Assembly (NCBI RefSeq): GCF_003148685.1
Contig: NZ_QGGR01000019.1
Coordinates: 62,001-126,000 of the forward strand
Direction of reading: 5' to 3'
Length of the DNA: 64,000 nt
From: Actinoplanes xinjiangensis
GTDB lineage: Bacteria; Actinomycetota; Actinomycetes; Mycobacteriales; Micromonosporaceae
The first letter of the stretch is position 1. Each line of letters starts with the position of its first letter. The notes below the pieces were generated by a model. That model saw only the letters and a program-made list of their open reading frames with translations, had not been told where the DNA came from and ran no database searches. The position numbers and the translations under genes were made by a program. Shown here piece by piece: positions 57,471-64,000 of this stretch.

Positions 57471-59015
57471 ATGAAACGCCTGCTCGCCGCCACCCTGCTG
57501 CTCGGCGCCGTGGCCGGCTGCGCGCCGCCGCCCGCCCTGTCCGACACCGACGGGCGCGTCCAGGTCGTCACCACCACCGGCATCCTGGCCGACCTGGTCC
57601 GCAACGTCGGCGGCGACCGCGTCCTGGTCGACTCGATCGTTCCGGACAACGCCGACGCCCACGCCTACGAACCGACGCTGCGCGACGTGCGCAACGTCGT
57701 CTACGCCGACGTGGCGTTCAGCAACTACCTGCTGCTCGAGGCGCAGAGCGTGATCAAGACGCTGGACGCCAACCTGCCCGACGGCGTCGAGCAGATCTCC
57801 CTCGCCGAAGGCGCCACCAAATACGCCGCCGAGATCATCCCGCTCGTCGAGGACGTCTCTCTGGACACCATCTGGCTCGGCCTGCGCGCCCGGGGTTCCG
57901 GCGCGGTGCACGGGGTCACCCGCTCCTCCGACGTCCGGCTCTCGGCGACCCGCGTCGACGGTCCCGGCCGGCTGTCCGCCTACCTGACCGAGTCGTTCGG
58001 CAATCCCGACATCGCCTTCGACTCCGGCGACGGTTTCGACCCCGCCAACGGCTACCGCGACGACACCATGAACCTGCCGCCGGACGCCCATACCCATATG
58101 AGCTGGGCGTTCACCGAACCGGGTATCTACCGGCTCACGCTGCGCGCGGAGCTCGCGGTGTCCGCCGACAGCAAGCCGTTGCCGATGGGCGAGCAGACCT
58201 TCACCTTCGCCGTCGGCGTGGACCCGCACACCGTGCCCGGCATGGACGGGGCGCTCGTCCTGCACGACGGGCACACCGACGTCACGGCTGACATCGACAC
58301 CGGTGAGCTCTACCTGTGGGGCGACGGCCACGGCGGCACCGAGCAGGTACGCCTCGATCCCGGCCGTACCGTGATCGAGGTTCCGGCCAAGGCGCTCAAG
58401 GAGGTGCCCGCCGGGCCGGGTCTCCGGTTCCTCGGACGGCCCGGCACCCAGATCCACCAGCTCCCGCAGGCGGTGCTCGGCCGGCACGTGCACGGCGAGA
58501 TCGATCCGCACCTGTGGCAGGACGCCGGCAACGCACAGTCCTACGTCGAGCTGATCCGGGACACGCTGATCACCGCCGACCCGGCCGGCACCGCCGCCTA
58601 CCGGGCCAACACCGACCGGTATCTGACCGAATTGAGCAGGCTCGACGCGTACCTCCGGGAACAGATCGACGCCATCCCGGCGGCGAACCGCCATCTGGTG
58701 ACCACCCACGACGCCTTCGCCTATCTGGCCAAGGCCTACGGCATCCCGGTCGCCGGTTTCGTCACCCCGAACCCGGCCGTCGAACCGAGTCTCGCCGACC
58801 GGCGCCGCCTCACCGAGACGCTGCGCAACCTGCACATCCGCGCGGTCTTCCTGGAACCGAACCTGCGCGCCCGCTCCTCCACCCTCGTCGAGGTCGCCAG
58901 AGATCAGAACGTCAAGGTCTGCGACATCTACGGCGACGCCTTCGACGACCGGGTCACCGACTACGTGTCGATGATGCGGTTCAACGCCGACTCCCTCCGC
59001 TCCTGCCTCTCCTGA
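57471..59015 (+). CDS. ZnuA-like metal-binding protein of ABC transporter with circularly permuted surface-domain insert
   Basis: 514 residues; lipoprotein signal AATLLLGAVAGC. Lobe 1 (~25-128) is a cluster A-1 binding protein (VVTTTGILADLVRNVGGDRV, VPDNADAHAYEPTLRDVRNV with His64). An insert of ~210 residues follows, built of the choice-of-anchor M domain in swapped order: the C-half first (~129-235: TIWLGLRARGSG, DAHTHMSWAFTEPGIYRL), then the N-half (~259-338: LHDGHTDVTADIDTGELYLW, LRFLGRPGTQIHQLPQ). Lobe 2 resumes with RHVHGEIDPHLWQDAGNA (His347), TTHDAFAYLAKAYGIPVAGF (His413) and CDIYGDAFDD (Asp ~490). The four metal ligands look intact. Matches the known anchored-repeat-type binding-protein family (TIGR03772). 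Confidence 0.9.
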   Translation: MKRLLAATLLLGAVAGCAPPPALSDTDGRVQVVTTTGILADLVRNVGGDRVLVDSIVPDNADAHAYEPTLRDVRNVVYADVAFSNYLLLEAQSVIKTLDANLPDGVEQISLAEGATKYAAEIIPLVEDVSLDTIWLGLRARGSGAVHGVTRSSDVRLSATRVDGPGRLSAYLTESFGNPDIAFDSGDGFDPANGYRDDTMNLPPDAHTHMSWAFTEPGIYRLTLRAELAVSADSKPLPMGEQTFTFAVGVDPHTVPGMDGALVLHDGHTDVTADIDTGELYLWGDGHGGTEQVRLDPGRTVIEVPAKALKEVPAGPGLRFLGRPGTQIHQLPQAVLGRHVHGEIDPHLWQDAGNAQSYVELIRDTLITADPAGTAAYRANTDRYLTELSRLDAYLREQIDAIPAANRHLVTTHDAFAYLAKAYGIPVAGFVTPNPAVEPSLADRRRLTETLRNLHIRAVFLEPNLRARSSTLVEVARDQNVKVCDIYGDAFDDRVTDYVSMMRFNADSLRSCLS

Positions 59016-59033
59016 ACCACCCGAGGACCAGCC

Positions 59034-59912
59034 TTGATCAAGTCCCTGCTCGCCGTGCTGCTCGCGGCGGCTCCCAGCCCGACTCCCGGCCTGGACCAGT
59101 CCCTCGACCCCGGCCAGGCCCAGGCCACCGGCCGGGCAGTGCTGGAGACCGGCCATGTCGACATCGGCCCCCGCCTGCGGGACGGCAGGTGGACCATCCA
59201 GATCCACGACGACCACGCCGTCCCTTCGGTGTGGCGCGAACCCGCCGACACCGTCCTGCGGGTCCGCGACGCCGCCCGTCTGCAGATACCCGACGACCCG
59301 GCCTACGCGTTCCTCGGTGAGCCGCCGGGCACGCAGGTGCACGTGGTGCCGCAGACCGAGAAGCAGGGAGTCGTCTGGATCGGCTGGAACACCCAGGATC
59401 CGGGCGTGATCGGCGCGATCGACCGGGGCGTCACCATGACGCTGCGCGGCGTGCAGGGCCCCGGCGGTGTCACGGTCTTCCTCCAGTCCGGCAATCTCGG
59501 CGCCCCTCAGGTGCTGTGGAGCAGCGCGAAGCCACTGCCGCAACCGATGTGGGTGGAGACCAACACCCACACCCACGCCAACTGGGTGTTCGGCAGGCCC
59601 GGCGCCTACCAGCTCGCCGTCGACATCAGCGCCGACCTCGCCGACGGCACCACCGCCACGGCGAGCACCGTGCTGCGCGTCGCGGTCGGTGACGCCACCG
59701 AGCCGGACTACGACACCGCCTTCACCGCGCCCCTGGCGGCCGGTTCGGCGTCCGCCCCCGCCGCGGCCGCCGCCGAGCCCGACACCTCATCGGGTACGTG
59801 GCAGACGCCCACCCTGATCGGCGCCGGCCTCCTCGCGGTCCTGATCATCGTGGCACTGGTGGCCTGGCAGGCGACCGTGCGCCGCCGCGCCGAACGGGAG
59901 AACTTCCGGTGA
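59034..59912 (+). CDS. Membrane-anchored choice-of-anchor M protein
   Basis: 292 residues from TTG with GAGGA upstream. A signal segment (IKSLLAVLLAAAPSP) precedes one anchor-M domain (~32-227): ETGHVDIGPRLRDGRWTIQI, YAFLGEPPGTQVHVVPQTEK, VVWIGWNTQDP and NTHTHANWVFGRPGAYQLAV. An Ala/Pro linker follows, then a transmembrane helix (LIGAGLLAVLIIVALVAWQA, ~258-278) and a basic cytosolic tail RRRAERENFR. It overlaps the ATPase gene by GTGA and is probably a transporter accessory held at the membrane. Confidence 0.87.
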   Translation: MIKSLLAVLLAAAPSPTPGLDQSLDPGQAQATGRAVLETGHVDIGPRLRDGRWTIQIHDDHAVPSVWREPADTVLRVRDAARLQIPDDPAYAFLGEPPGTQVHVVPQTEKQGVVWIGWNTQDPGVIGAIDRGVTMTLRGVQGPGGVTVFLQSGNLGAPQVLWSSAKPLPQPMWVETNTHTHANWVFGRPGAYQLAVDISADLADGTTATASTVLRVAVGDATEPDYDTAFTAPLAAGSASAPAAAAAEPDTSSGTWQTPTLIGAGLLAVLIIVALVAWQATVRRRAERENFR

Positions 59913-60631
59913 GCGCGGCTCTGGAGATGATCGGCGTGGCCGCCGACCTGGGTGGCCGTCCGGTGCTGCGCGACGTCGACGTACGCCTGGACGCCGGTGA
60001 CTTCACCGCCCTGCTGGGTCCCAACGGCGCCGGCAAGACCACCCTGATGCGGGCCGCGCTCGGACTGATCCCGCTGCGCGCCGGCACGGTCCGCACCGGT
60101 ACCGCCGGATACGTGCCGCAGCGCCACGAGTTCACCTGGGACTTCCCGGCCTCGGTGCAGGACGCGGTACTCAGCGGCCTGGTCCGCCGGATCGGCCTGT
60201 TCCGCCGGCCCACGGTCGCGCACTGGCGGGCCGCCTGGGACGCCCTCGACCGGGTCCGCCTGGCCGACCTGCGTAAGCGTCCGGTCGGCGAGCTGTCCGG
60301 CGGGCAGCGGCAGCGGGTGCTGGTGGCCCGTGCGCTGGTGCTGGAGCCGTCGGTGCTGCTGCTCGACGAGCCGTTCACCGGGCTCGACATGCCGGCCCAG
60401 GAGACACTGACCGACCTGTTCACCGAGATCGCCCGGGAACGGGCCGTGCTGATGGCCACCCACGATCTGACCGCGGCGGCGTACACCTGTGATCGTCTGA
60501 TCCTGCTCAACCGCACCGTGATCGCCTCCGGCCCGGCCGCGGACCTGAAGGACCCGGAGCTCTGGATGCGGACCTTCGACGTCGGACCCGGCAGCCACCT
60601 GCTCAAAGCCCTCGACCTCGTGGGAGCCTGA
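59909..60631 (+). CDS. ABC transporter ATP-binding protein, metal type (ZnuC/anchored-repeat type)
   Basis: 240 residues from GTG. Walker A LLGPNGAGKTTLMRAALGL, Q-loop GYVPQRHEFTWDFPASVQDA, signature LSGGQRQRVLVARALVLEPS, Walker B VLLLDEPFTGLD and MATHDLTAAAYTCD are all present. The sequence belongs to the manganese/zinc cluster of ABC importers (TIGR03771-type). One base separates its stop from the permease start. Confidence 0.93.
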   Translation: MSAALEMIGVAADLGGRPVLRDVDVRLDAGDFTALLGPNGAGKTTLMRAALGLIPLRAGTVRTGTAGYVPQRHEFTWDFPASVQDAVLSGLVRRIGLFRRPTVAHWRAAWDALDRVRLADLRKRPVGELSGGQRQRVLVARALVLEPSVLLLDEPFTGLDMPAQETLTDLFTEIARERAVLMATHDLTAAAYTCDRLILLNRTVIASGPAADLKDPELWMRTFDVGPGSHLLKALDLVGA

Positions 60632-60632
60632 C

Positions 60633-61481
60633 GTGTCCCCGTGGCAGTTCCTCGCCGACCTGACCAACCCCGACCTGGCATTCCTGCCCAAGGCCCTGAC
60701 CATCGCCGTGCTGTCGGCGATCATGTGCGGGGTCGTCGGCTGCTACGTGGTGCTGCGCGGCATGGCGTTCATCGGCGACGCCGTCGCCCATGCCGTGTTC
60801 CCCGGCCTGGCGATCGCGTTCCTGTTCTCCGGCAGCCTGGTCCTCGGCGGCACGATCGCCGGAGTCGTCACCGCCCTGCTGGTGACGGTGTTCGCCCAGA
60901 ACCGGCGGCTGAAGGAGGACTCCGTCATCGGGATCTTCTTCGTGGCCGCGTTCGCCCTCGGCATCGTGATCATCTCCCGGGCACCGGGCTACGCCGGATC
61001 GCTGCAACAGTTCCTGTTCGGCTCGATCACCGGCATCCCCGACCGCGACCTCTACGTCGTCGGTGGCACCACCATCGCCGTGCTCCTGGCGGTGTTCCTG
61101 CTGCACAAGGAGTTCGTCGCGGTCACCCTAGACCGGGAGATGGCCCGCGCGCTGGGCCTGCGCACGTTCTGGCTCGACCTCATGCTCTATGTGCTGGTCA
61201 CCCTGGCCGTGGTGATGGCCGTCCAGACCATCGGCAACATCCTCGTCCTGGCCCTGCTGATCACCCCGGCGGCGACCGCCCGGCTGCTCACCGACCGCCT
61301 CGCCGTGATGATGGCGCTCGCACCGGCGATCGGCGCGGGCTGTGCCCTGATCGGCCTCTACCTGTCCTGGTCCTGGGACCTGCCGGTCGGCGGCACCATC
61401 GTGCTCACCCTCACCGGCGCCTTCCTGGTCGCCCACCTGGCGGCGCCACGTCACGGGCTGATCGCCCGGCTGGCCGCCTGA
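60633..61481 (+). CDS. ABC transporter permease, metal type (ZnuB/anchored-repeat type)
   Basis: 282 residues, GTG start. Eight or nine hydrophobic segments; ZnuB/MntB-family motifs CYVVLRGMAFIGDAVAHAVF, PGLAIAFLFSGSLVLGG, KEDSVIGIFFVAAFALGI and QTIGNILVLALLITPAATAR are clear. With the ZnuA-like and ZnuC-like proteins it forms the import channel, most likely for zinc given the Zur-type boxes; manganese is possible from family membership alone. Confidence 0.93.
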   Translation: MSPWQFLADLTNPDLAFLPKALTIAVLSAIMCGVVGCYVVLRGMAFIGDAVAHAVFPGLAIAFLFSGSLVLGGTIAGVVTALLVTVFAQNRRLKEDSVIGIFFVAAFALGIVIISRAPGYAGSLQQFLFGSITGIPDRDLYVVGGTTIAVLLAVFLLHKEFVAVTLDREMARALGLRTFWLDLMLYVLVTLAVVMAVQTIGNILVLALLITPAATARLLTDRLAVMMALAPAIGAGCALIGLYLSWSWDLPVGGTIVLTLTGAFLVAHLAAPRHGLIARLAA

Positions 61482-61500
61482 CGCCTCGCTGCCCGCCTAC

Positions 61501-61522
61501 GCGCCCGGTCACGGCCGGGCGC
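61501..61522 (+). terminator. Hairpin after the permease gene
   Basis: GCGCCCGG (61501-61508) and CCGGGCGC (61515-61522) with a six-base loop. It lies 20 bases after the permease stop and before the giant repeat protein gene; it may end the transporter transcript in part. Confidence 0.6.
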
Positions 61523-61559
61523 GCCGTCACCATGCCCGCATCCGAAAGGGAACAGCCCC

Positions 61560-64000
61560 ATGCGCATACGATCACGGCCCCGCCGGAGGGCCGCGGTCCT
61601 GGCGGTACTCACCGCCGCGACCGCCGTCGTCCTGGCCCCGGCGTCGACCGCGACCGCCGCCGACGGGCCGGCTCCGCCCCCGCGCGAGCACCGGATCATC
61701 GCCGGCGTGCACACCGACGCGGTATCCACGTTCCTCGACGACGGGCGTCTGACGCTGGCGTCGAAGGCCGACGTCGCGGAGGGTAACGGGACTCGGTTCG
61801 TCGCCGAGGACGTCCGGTTCCACCTGGCCGACGACGCCAAGGCGACCGTGCCGGCGGGCTACGACTTCATCGCCCCGGCCGGCCGCGAGGTGTGGATCGC
61901 ACCCGAGTCGAACCCGGGAGCGGGCCGGCTGTGGCCCGGTTTCTCCACCGAATCGGTGCCGGCCGGCGCGATCGAGGGCAACCAGACGACCCTCACCCTC
62001 ACCGGCTTCGAGGGGCCCGGCAGCCTCGAACTGTTCACCGCTGCCGGGTTCGGTGGCAGCAGGCGGCTGTGGTCTTCGGACGACGACGCCTTCACCGCCT
62101 TCACCATCGGCCGCACCCACATGCACGCCAACTGGGCCTTCACCGCTCCCGGCAGTTACCACATCAGCGTGCGGGCCGCGGTCACCGTCGCCGGTCAGCA
62201 ACAGACAGCCGACGCCACCTACACGTTCGTCGTCGGCGGGCTGCCGGCCGCGACGGGCACCGCCACGAGTCTGACCGCAAGCGCCACCAGCGTCGTCACG
62301 GGCGACAACGTGCGCCTCGACGCGACCGTCACTCCGGCGGACGCCACCGGATACGTCGAGTTCCTCGACGGCGACACCGTCCTCGGCCATACGGCAGTCT
62401 CCGCAGGCCGTGCCTCCTTCGACGTCACGACCCTGCCACTGGGGAGCCGGTCGCTGACCGCGCGGTACGTGCCGCACCTGCTCAACGAGTTCGGGCGCTC
62501 GACGTCGGCACCGGTGACCGTCACGGTCACCGAGCAGGCCGGCGGCGACGTCTTCGCCATCACCGGCCTCGCCGACCGCTACCAGGCCGGCGAGCAGATC
62601 GACCTGCGATTCACCGGCGTCACCCTGGGCGACGGCCACCAGGCGTACTGGCTCGTCCGCCCCGCCGGGCAGAGCACCGACTACTACTCGGTGGCCGGCG
62701 AGCGGTACACCCGGGACGCCACCGTCTCCCTCGACGGCGCGCAGATGAAGGTGCAGATCCTCGCGGGCGACAAGGTCGTGCAGGAGACCGGCTACCGCAC
62801 CCTGAAGGTGGACGGTCCCGACATCGGCGTGGGCGAGTCCATCACGCTCACCGGACTGCGCGACAGCTACCACGTGGGAGACCCGGCGCGGGTCTCCGTC
62901 GGGCATCGCGCCCTGGCCGACGGTGAACGGGGCCGGTGGTTGATCCGGTCCGTGCCGGGTGGCACCGCGTGGGAGGAGGTCGGCGAGTGGGCGCTGCCCA
63001 AACTGGATCCGAGCGGCCCGAACGCATACCTGATCGACACCCTGTGGCTCAATCAGAACGAGTGGGCGTACGAGATCGTCACCGCCGACGGCACGGTCGT
63101 GGGCCGCTCCGTCGCTGTCACCGCGGAAGTCACCAATCGGGAGCTGCTGCTCTCCGGCGTCCGCACCGTCTACCGGGCCGGTGACACGCTGGCTGCCACA
63201 TCCGGGCTCTATCCCGTACGCGACGGCGTCGCCTACGAGTGGGGCATCGCGTCCGGCGAGTGGACCCCGATTCCCGGTGCCGATTCCCCCTCGATCGAGC
63301 TGCCGGTCACCTCGGATCTGGACGGCAAGAGCCTGTACCTGAGCGTCACCGACGCCGCGACCGGCTTCCACGTCGCCGGCGCCCAGCAGGAGCTGCGGGT
63401 CACCGACGCCGCTCCCGGCGAGCAGCTGCTGTTCCTCGAGTCACTGGCCGGCCATTATCACCAGGGGTACCCGATCCGGCTCCACGCCTTCGCCGACCCG
63501 GTGGCGAGCGACACCGACACGTACCGGTGGTTGTGGAAACGCCCCGACCAGGCGGACTTCGTCGTCATGGACAAGGTCACCACGGCGAGTCACGAGGTCC
63601 GCGCCGAGCAGGCCCTGGACGGCACGCTGGTCAGGGCCGAACTGTACTCGGCGGGCGGCACGCTGCTGTCCACCAGCGAACCGGCGACCATCCACGTGGA
63701 CGACCACGGTGCGGCACCACGGGAGAAGGTCACCCTCGACGGCCTCGCCGACAGCTACCGCGTCGGTGACGAGGTGAAACTGTCCGCCTCGGTGACGCCG
63801 GCGTCGGTGCTGGCGCGGTGGGAGTGGTATCTGAACGGGCAGCTCGTGGCCGGTCAGAACGGCCCGGGGCTTTCGCTCGCCGCCGCCGCGGAGCACGACG
63901 GCGCCGCTGTCGTGGCCCGGCTCACCTTCGACGACGGCCGTAGGTATGTCGAGTCGGCGCCGGTGACCCTGCACATCGACGGCAGCGGTGGACCCGGCGA
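61560..64000 (+). CDS. Large secreted choice-of-anchor M / Ig-like repeat protein (3' end outside window)
   Basis: Open frame from ATG at 61560 (AAAGGGA upstream) to the window end, 813 residues with no stop. Signal peptide AVLAVLTAATAVVLAPASTA. An anchor-M domain at ~45-230 (AGVHTDAVSTFLDDGRLTLA, REVWIAPESNPGAGRLWPGF, GRTHMHANWAFTAPGSYHIS) is followed by an Ig-like domain (~236-330: TASATSVVTGDNVRLDATVT, GYVEFLDGDTVLGHTAVSAG). From ~335 at least five repeats of ~85-100 residues begin with a G/S-L-x-D-x-Y-x-x-G-D type lead: ITGLADRYQAGEQI, LTGLRDSYHVGDPA, LSGVRTVYRAGDTL, FLESLAGHYHQGYP and LDGLADSYRVGDEV. The same repeat occurs once in the 51960 protein. It is probably wall-anchored, but the C-terminus is outside the window. 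Confidence 0.85.
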   Translation, partial: MRIRSRPRRRAAVLAVLTAATAVVLAPASTATAADGPAPPPREHRIIAGVHTDAVSTFLDDGRLTLASKADVAEGNGTRFVAEDVRFHLADDAKATVPAGYDFIAPAGREVWIAPESNPGAGRLWPGFSTESVPAGAIEGNQTTLTLTGFEGPGSLELFTAAGFGGSRRLWSSDDDAFTAFTIGRTHMHANWAFTAPGSYHISVRAAVTVAGQQQTADATYTFVVGGLPAATGTATSLTASATSVVTGDNVRLDATVTPADATGYVEFLDGDTVLGHTAVSAGRASFDVTTLPLGSRSLTARYVPHLLNEFGRSTSAPVTVTVTEQAGGDVFAITGLADRYQAGEQIDLRFTGVTLGDGHQAYWLVRPAGQSTDYYSVAGERYTRDATVSLDGAQMKVQILAGDKVVQETGYRTLKVDGPDIGVGESITLTGLRDSYHVGDPARVSVGHRALADGERGRWLIRSVPGGTAWEEVGEWALPKLDPSGPNAYLIDTLWLNQNEWAYEIVTADGTVVGRSVAVTAEVTNRELLLSGVRTVYRAGDTLAATSGLYPVRDGVAYEWGIASGEWTPIPGADSPSIELPVTSDLDGKSLYLSVTDAATGFHVAGAQQELRVTDAAPGEQLLFLESLAGHYHQGYPIRLHAFADPVASDTDTYRWLWKRPDQADFVVMDKVTTASHEVRAEQALDGTLVRAELYSAGGTLLSTSEPATIHVDDHGAAPREKVTLDGLADSYRVGDEVKLSASVTPASVLARWEWYLNGQLVAGQNGPGLSLAAAAEHDGAAVVARLTFDDGRRYVESAPVTLHIDGSGGPG

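Noticed and set aside
57471..59015. Binding protein considered as a fusion artefact or frameshift
   Set aside because: The frame is continuous and both lobes and the swapped insert align residue by residue with family members, and insert-bearing binding proteins are a known family.
1..64000. tRNA, rRNA, prophage and integrative element boundaries
   Set aside because: No cloverleaf, rRNA segment, integrase or att-like direct repeat was recognised by eye; absence is therefore only tentative.

Overview
The window is high-GC actinobacterial DNA. Codons favour G/C at third positions, GTG and TTG starts are common, and neighbouring genes repeatedly overlap by GTGA or ATGA. Gene content (WxL-like, RTX and HAF secreted proteins, SARP-type regulators, F420-type oxidoreductase, sugar ABC importers) fits a filamentous soil actinomycete, most likely Micromonosporaceae such as Actinoplanes. 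That placement is inference; no rRNA or marker gene is present. I see no tRNA, rRNA, CRISPR array, intact insertion sequence or prophage.

Layout. 0-3 kb: the end of a lamin-tail-domain protein, small unknown proteins and a probable orphan IS200/IS605 right end. 3-11 kb: stand-alone regulator/target pairs (ArsR-type + MFS exporter, TetR + PPOX oxidoreductase, XRE + Atu4866-type fusion), a cytosolic beta-propeller and a 5'-eroded amidohydrolase. 11.2-18.7 kb: one minus-strand operon for a carbohydrate ABC importer, headed by a secreted 937-residue beta-propeller. 18.9-25.4 kb: a 1024-residue STAND/SARP regulator among secreted proteins (two RTX calcium-binding proteins, a HAF-repeat protein, a small secreted protein). 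Several of these promoters carry direct repeats of 11-bp period. 25.5-33 kb: a NhaD-like antiporter and a secreted trio (ThuA-like protein, PQQ-type propeller with cupredoxin tail, tandem alpha/beta-hydrolase).

33-48.7 kb is a catabolic island: a TRAP importer, QsuD-like quinate/shikimate dehydrogenase, a DHQase-like protein, a three-module fusion whose first module resembles 3-dehydroshikimate dehydratase (QuiC), a Gfo/Idh/MocA oxidoreductase, a TPP enzyme, an aldehyde dehydrogenase, a CaiB-type CoA-transferase and a citryl-CoA-lyase-like protein, with IclR and TetR regulators. A nearly identical 35-bp promoter/operator lies ahead of the IclR gene and ahead of the CoA-transferase. Together these suggest uptake of hydroaromatic or polycarboxylic plant-derived acids, conversion of dehydroshikimate to protocatechuate, and a second CoA-dependent branch (activation, C-C cleavage, decarboxylation, aldehyde oxidation).

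49.6-64 kb is the most striking region, a zinc-starvation (Zur-type) locus. Cysteine-depleted paralogues of S14, L33 and L28 are divergent from a COG0523-family protein that has lost its P-loop, followed by a type-B L31. Then come a WxL-like protein, a DUF916-type partner, an LAxTG-anchored protein, small secreted proteins, a ZnuA-like binding protein, a membrane-anchored protein, a ZnuC-like ATPase, a ZnuB-like permease and a giant repeat protein running off the window. Eight copies of one extracellular domain (choice-of-anchor M / actinobacterial surface-anchored repeat) are spread over seven of these proteins, seven of them with paired-histidine signatures. In the binding protein the domain is circularly permuted. 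Three AT-rich inverted repeats matching the actinobacterial Zur pattern sit at the three promoter positions. I read the locus as a cell-surface zinc capture and import machine.
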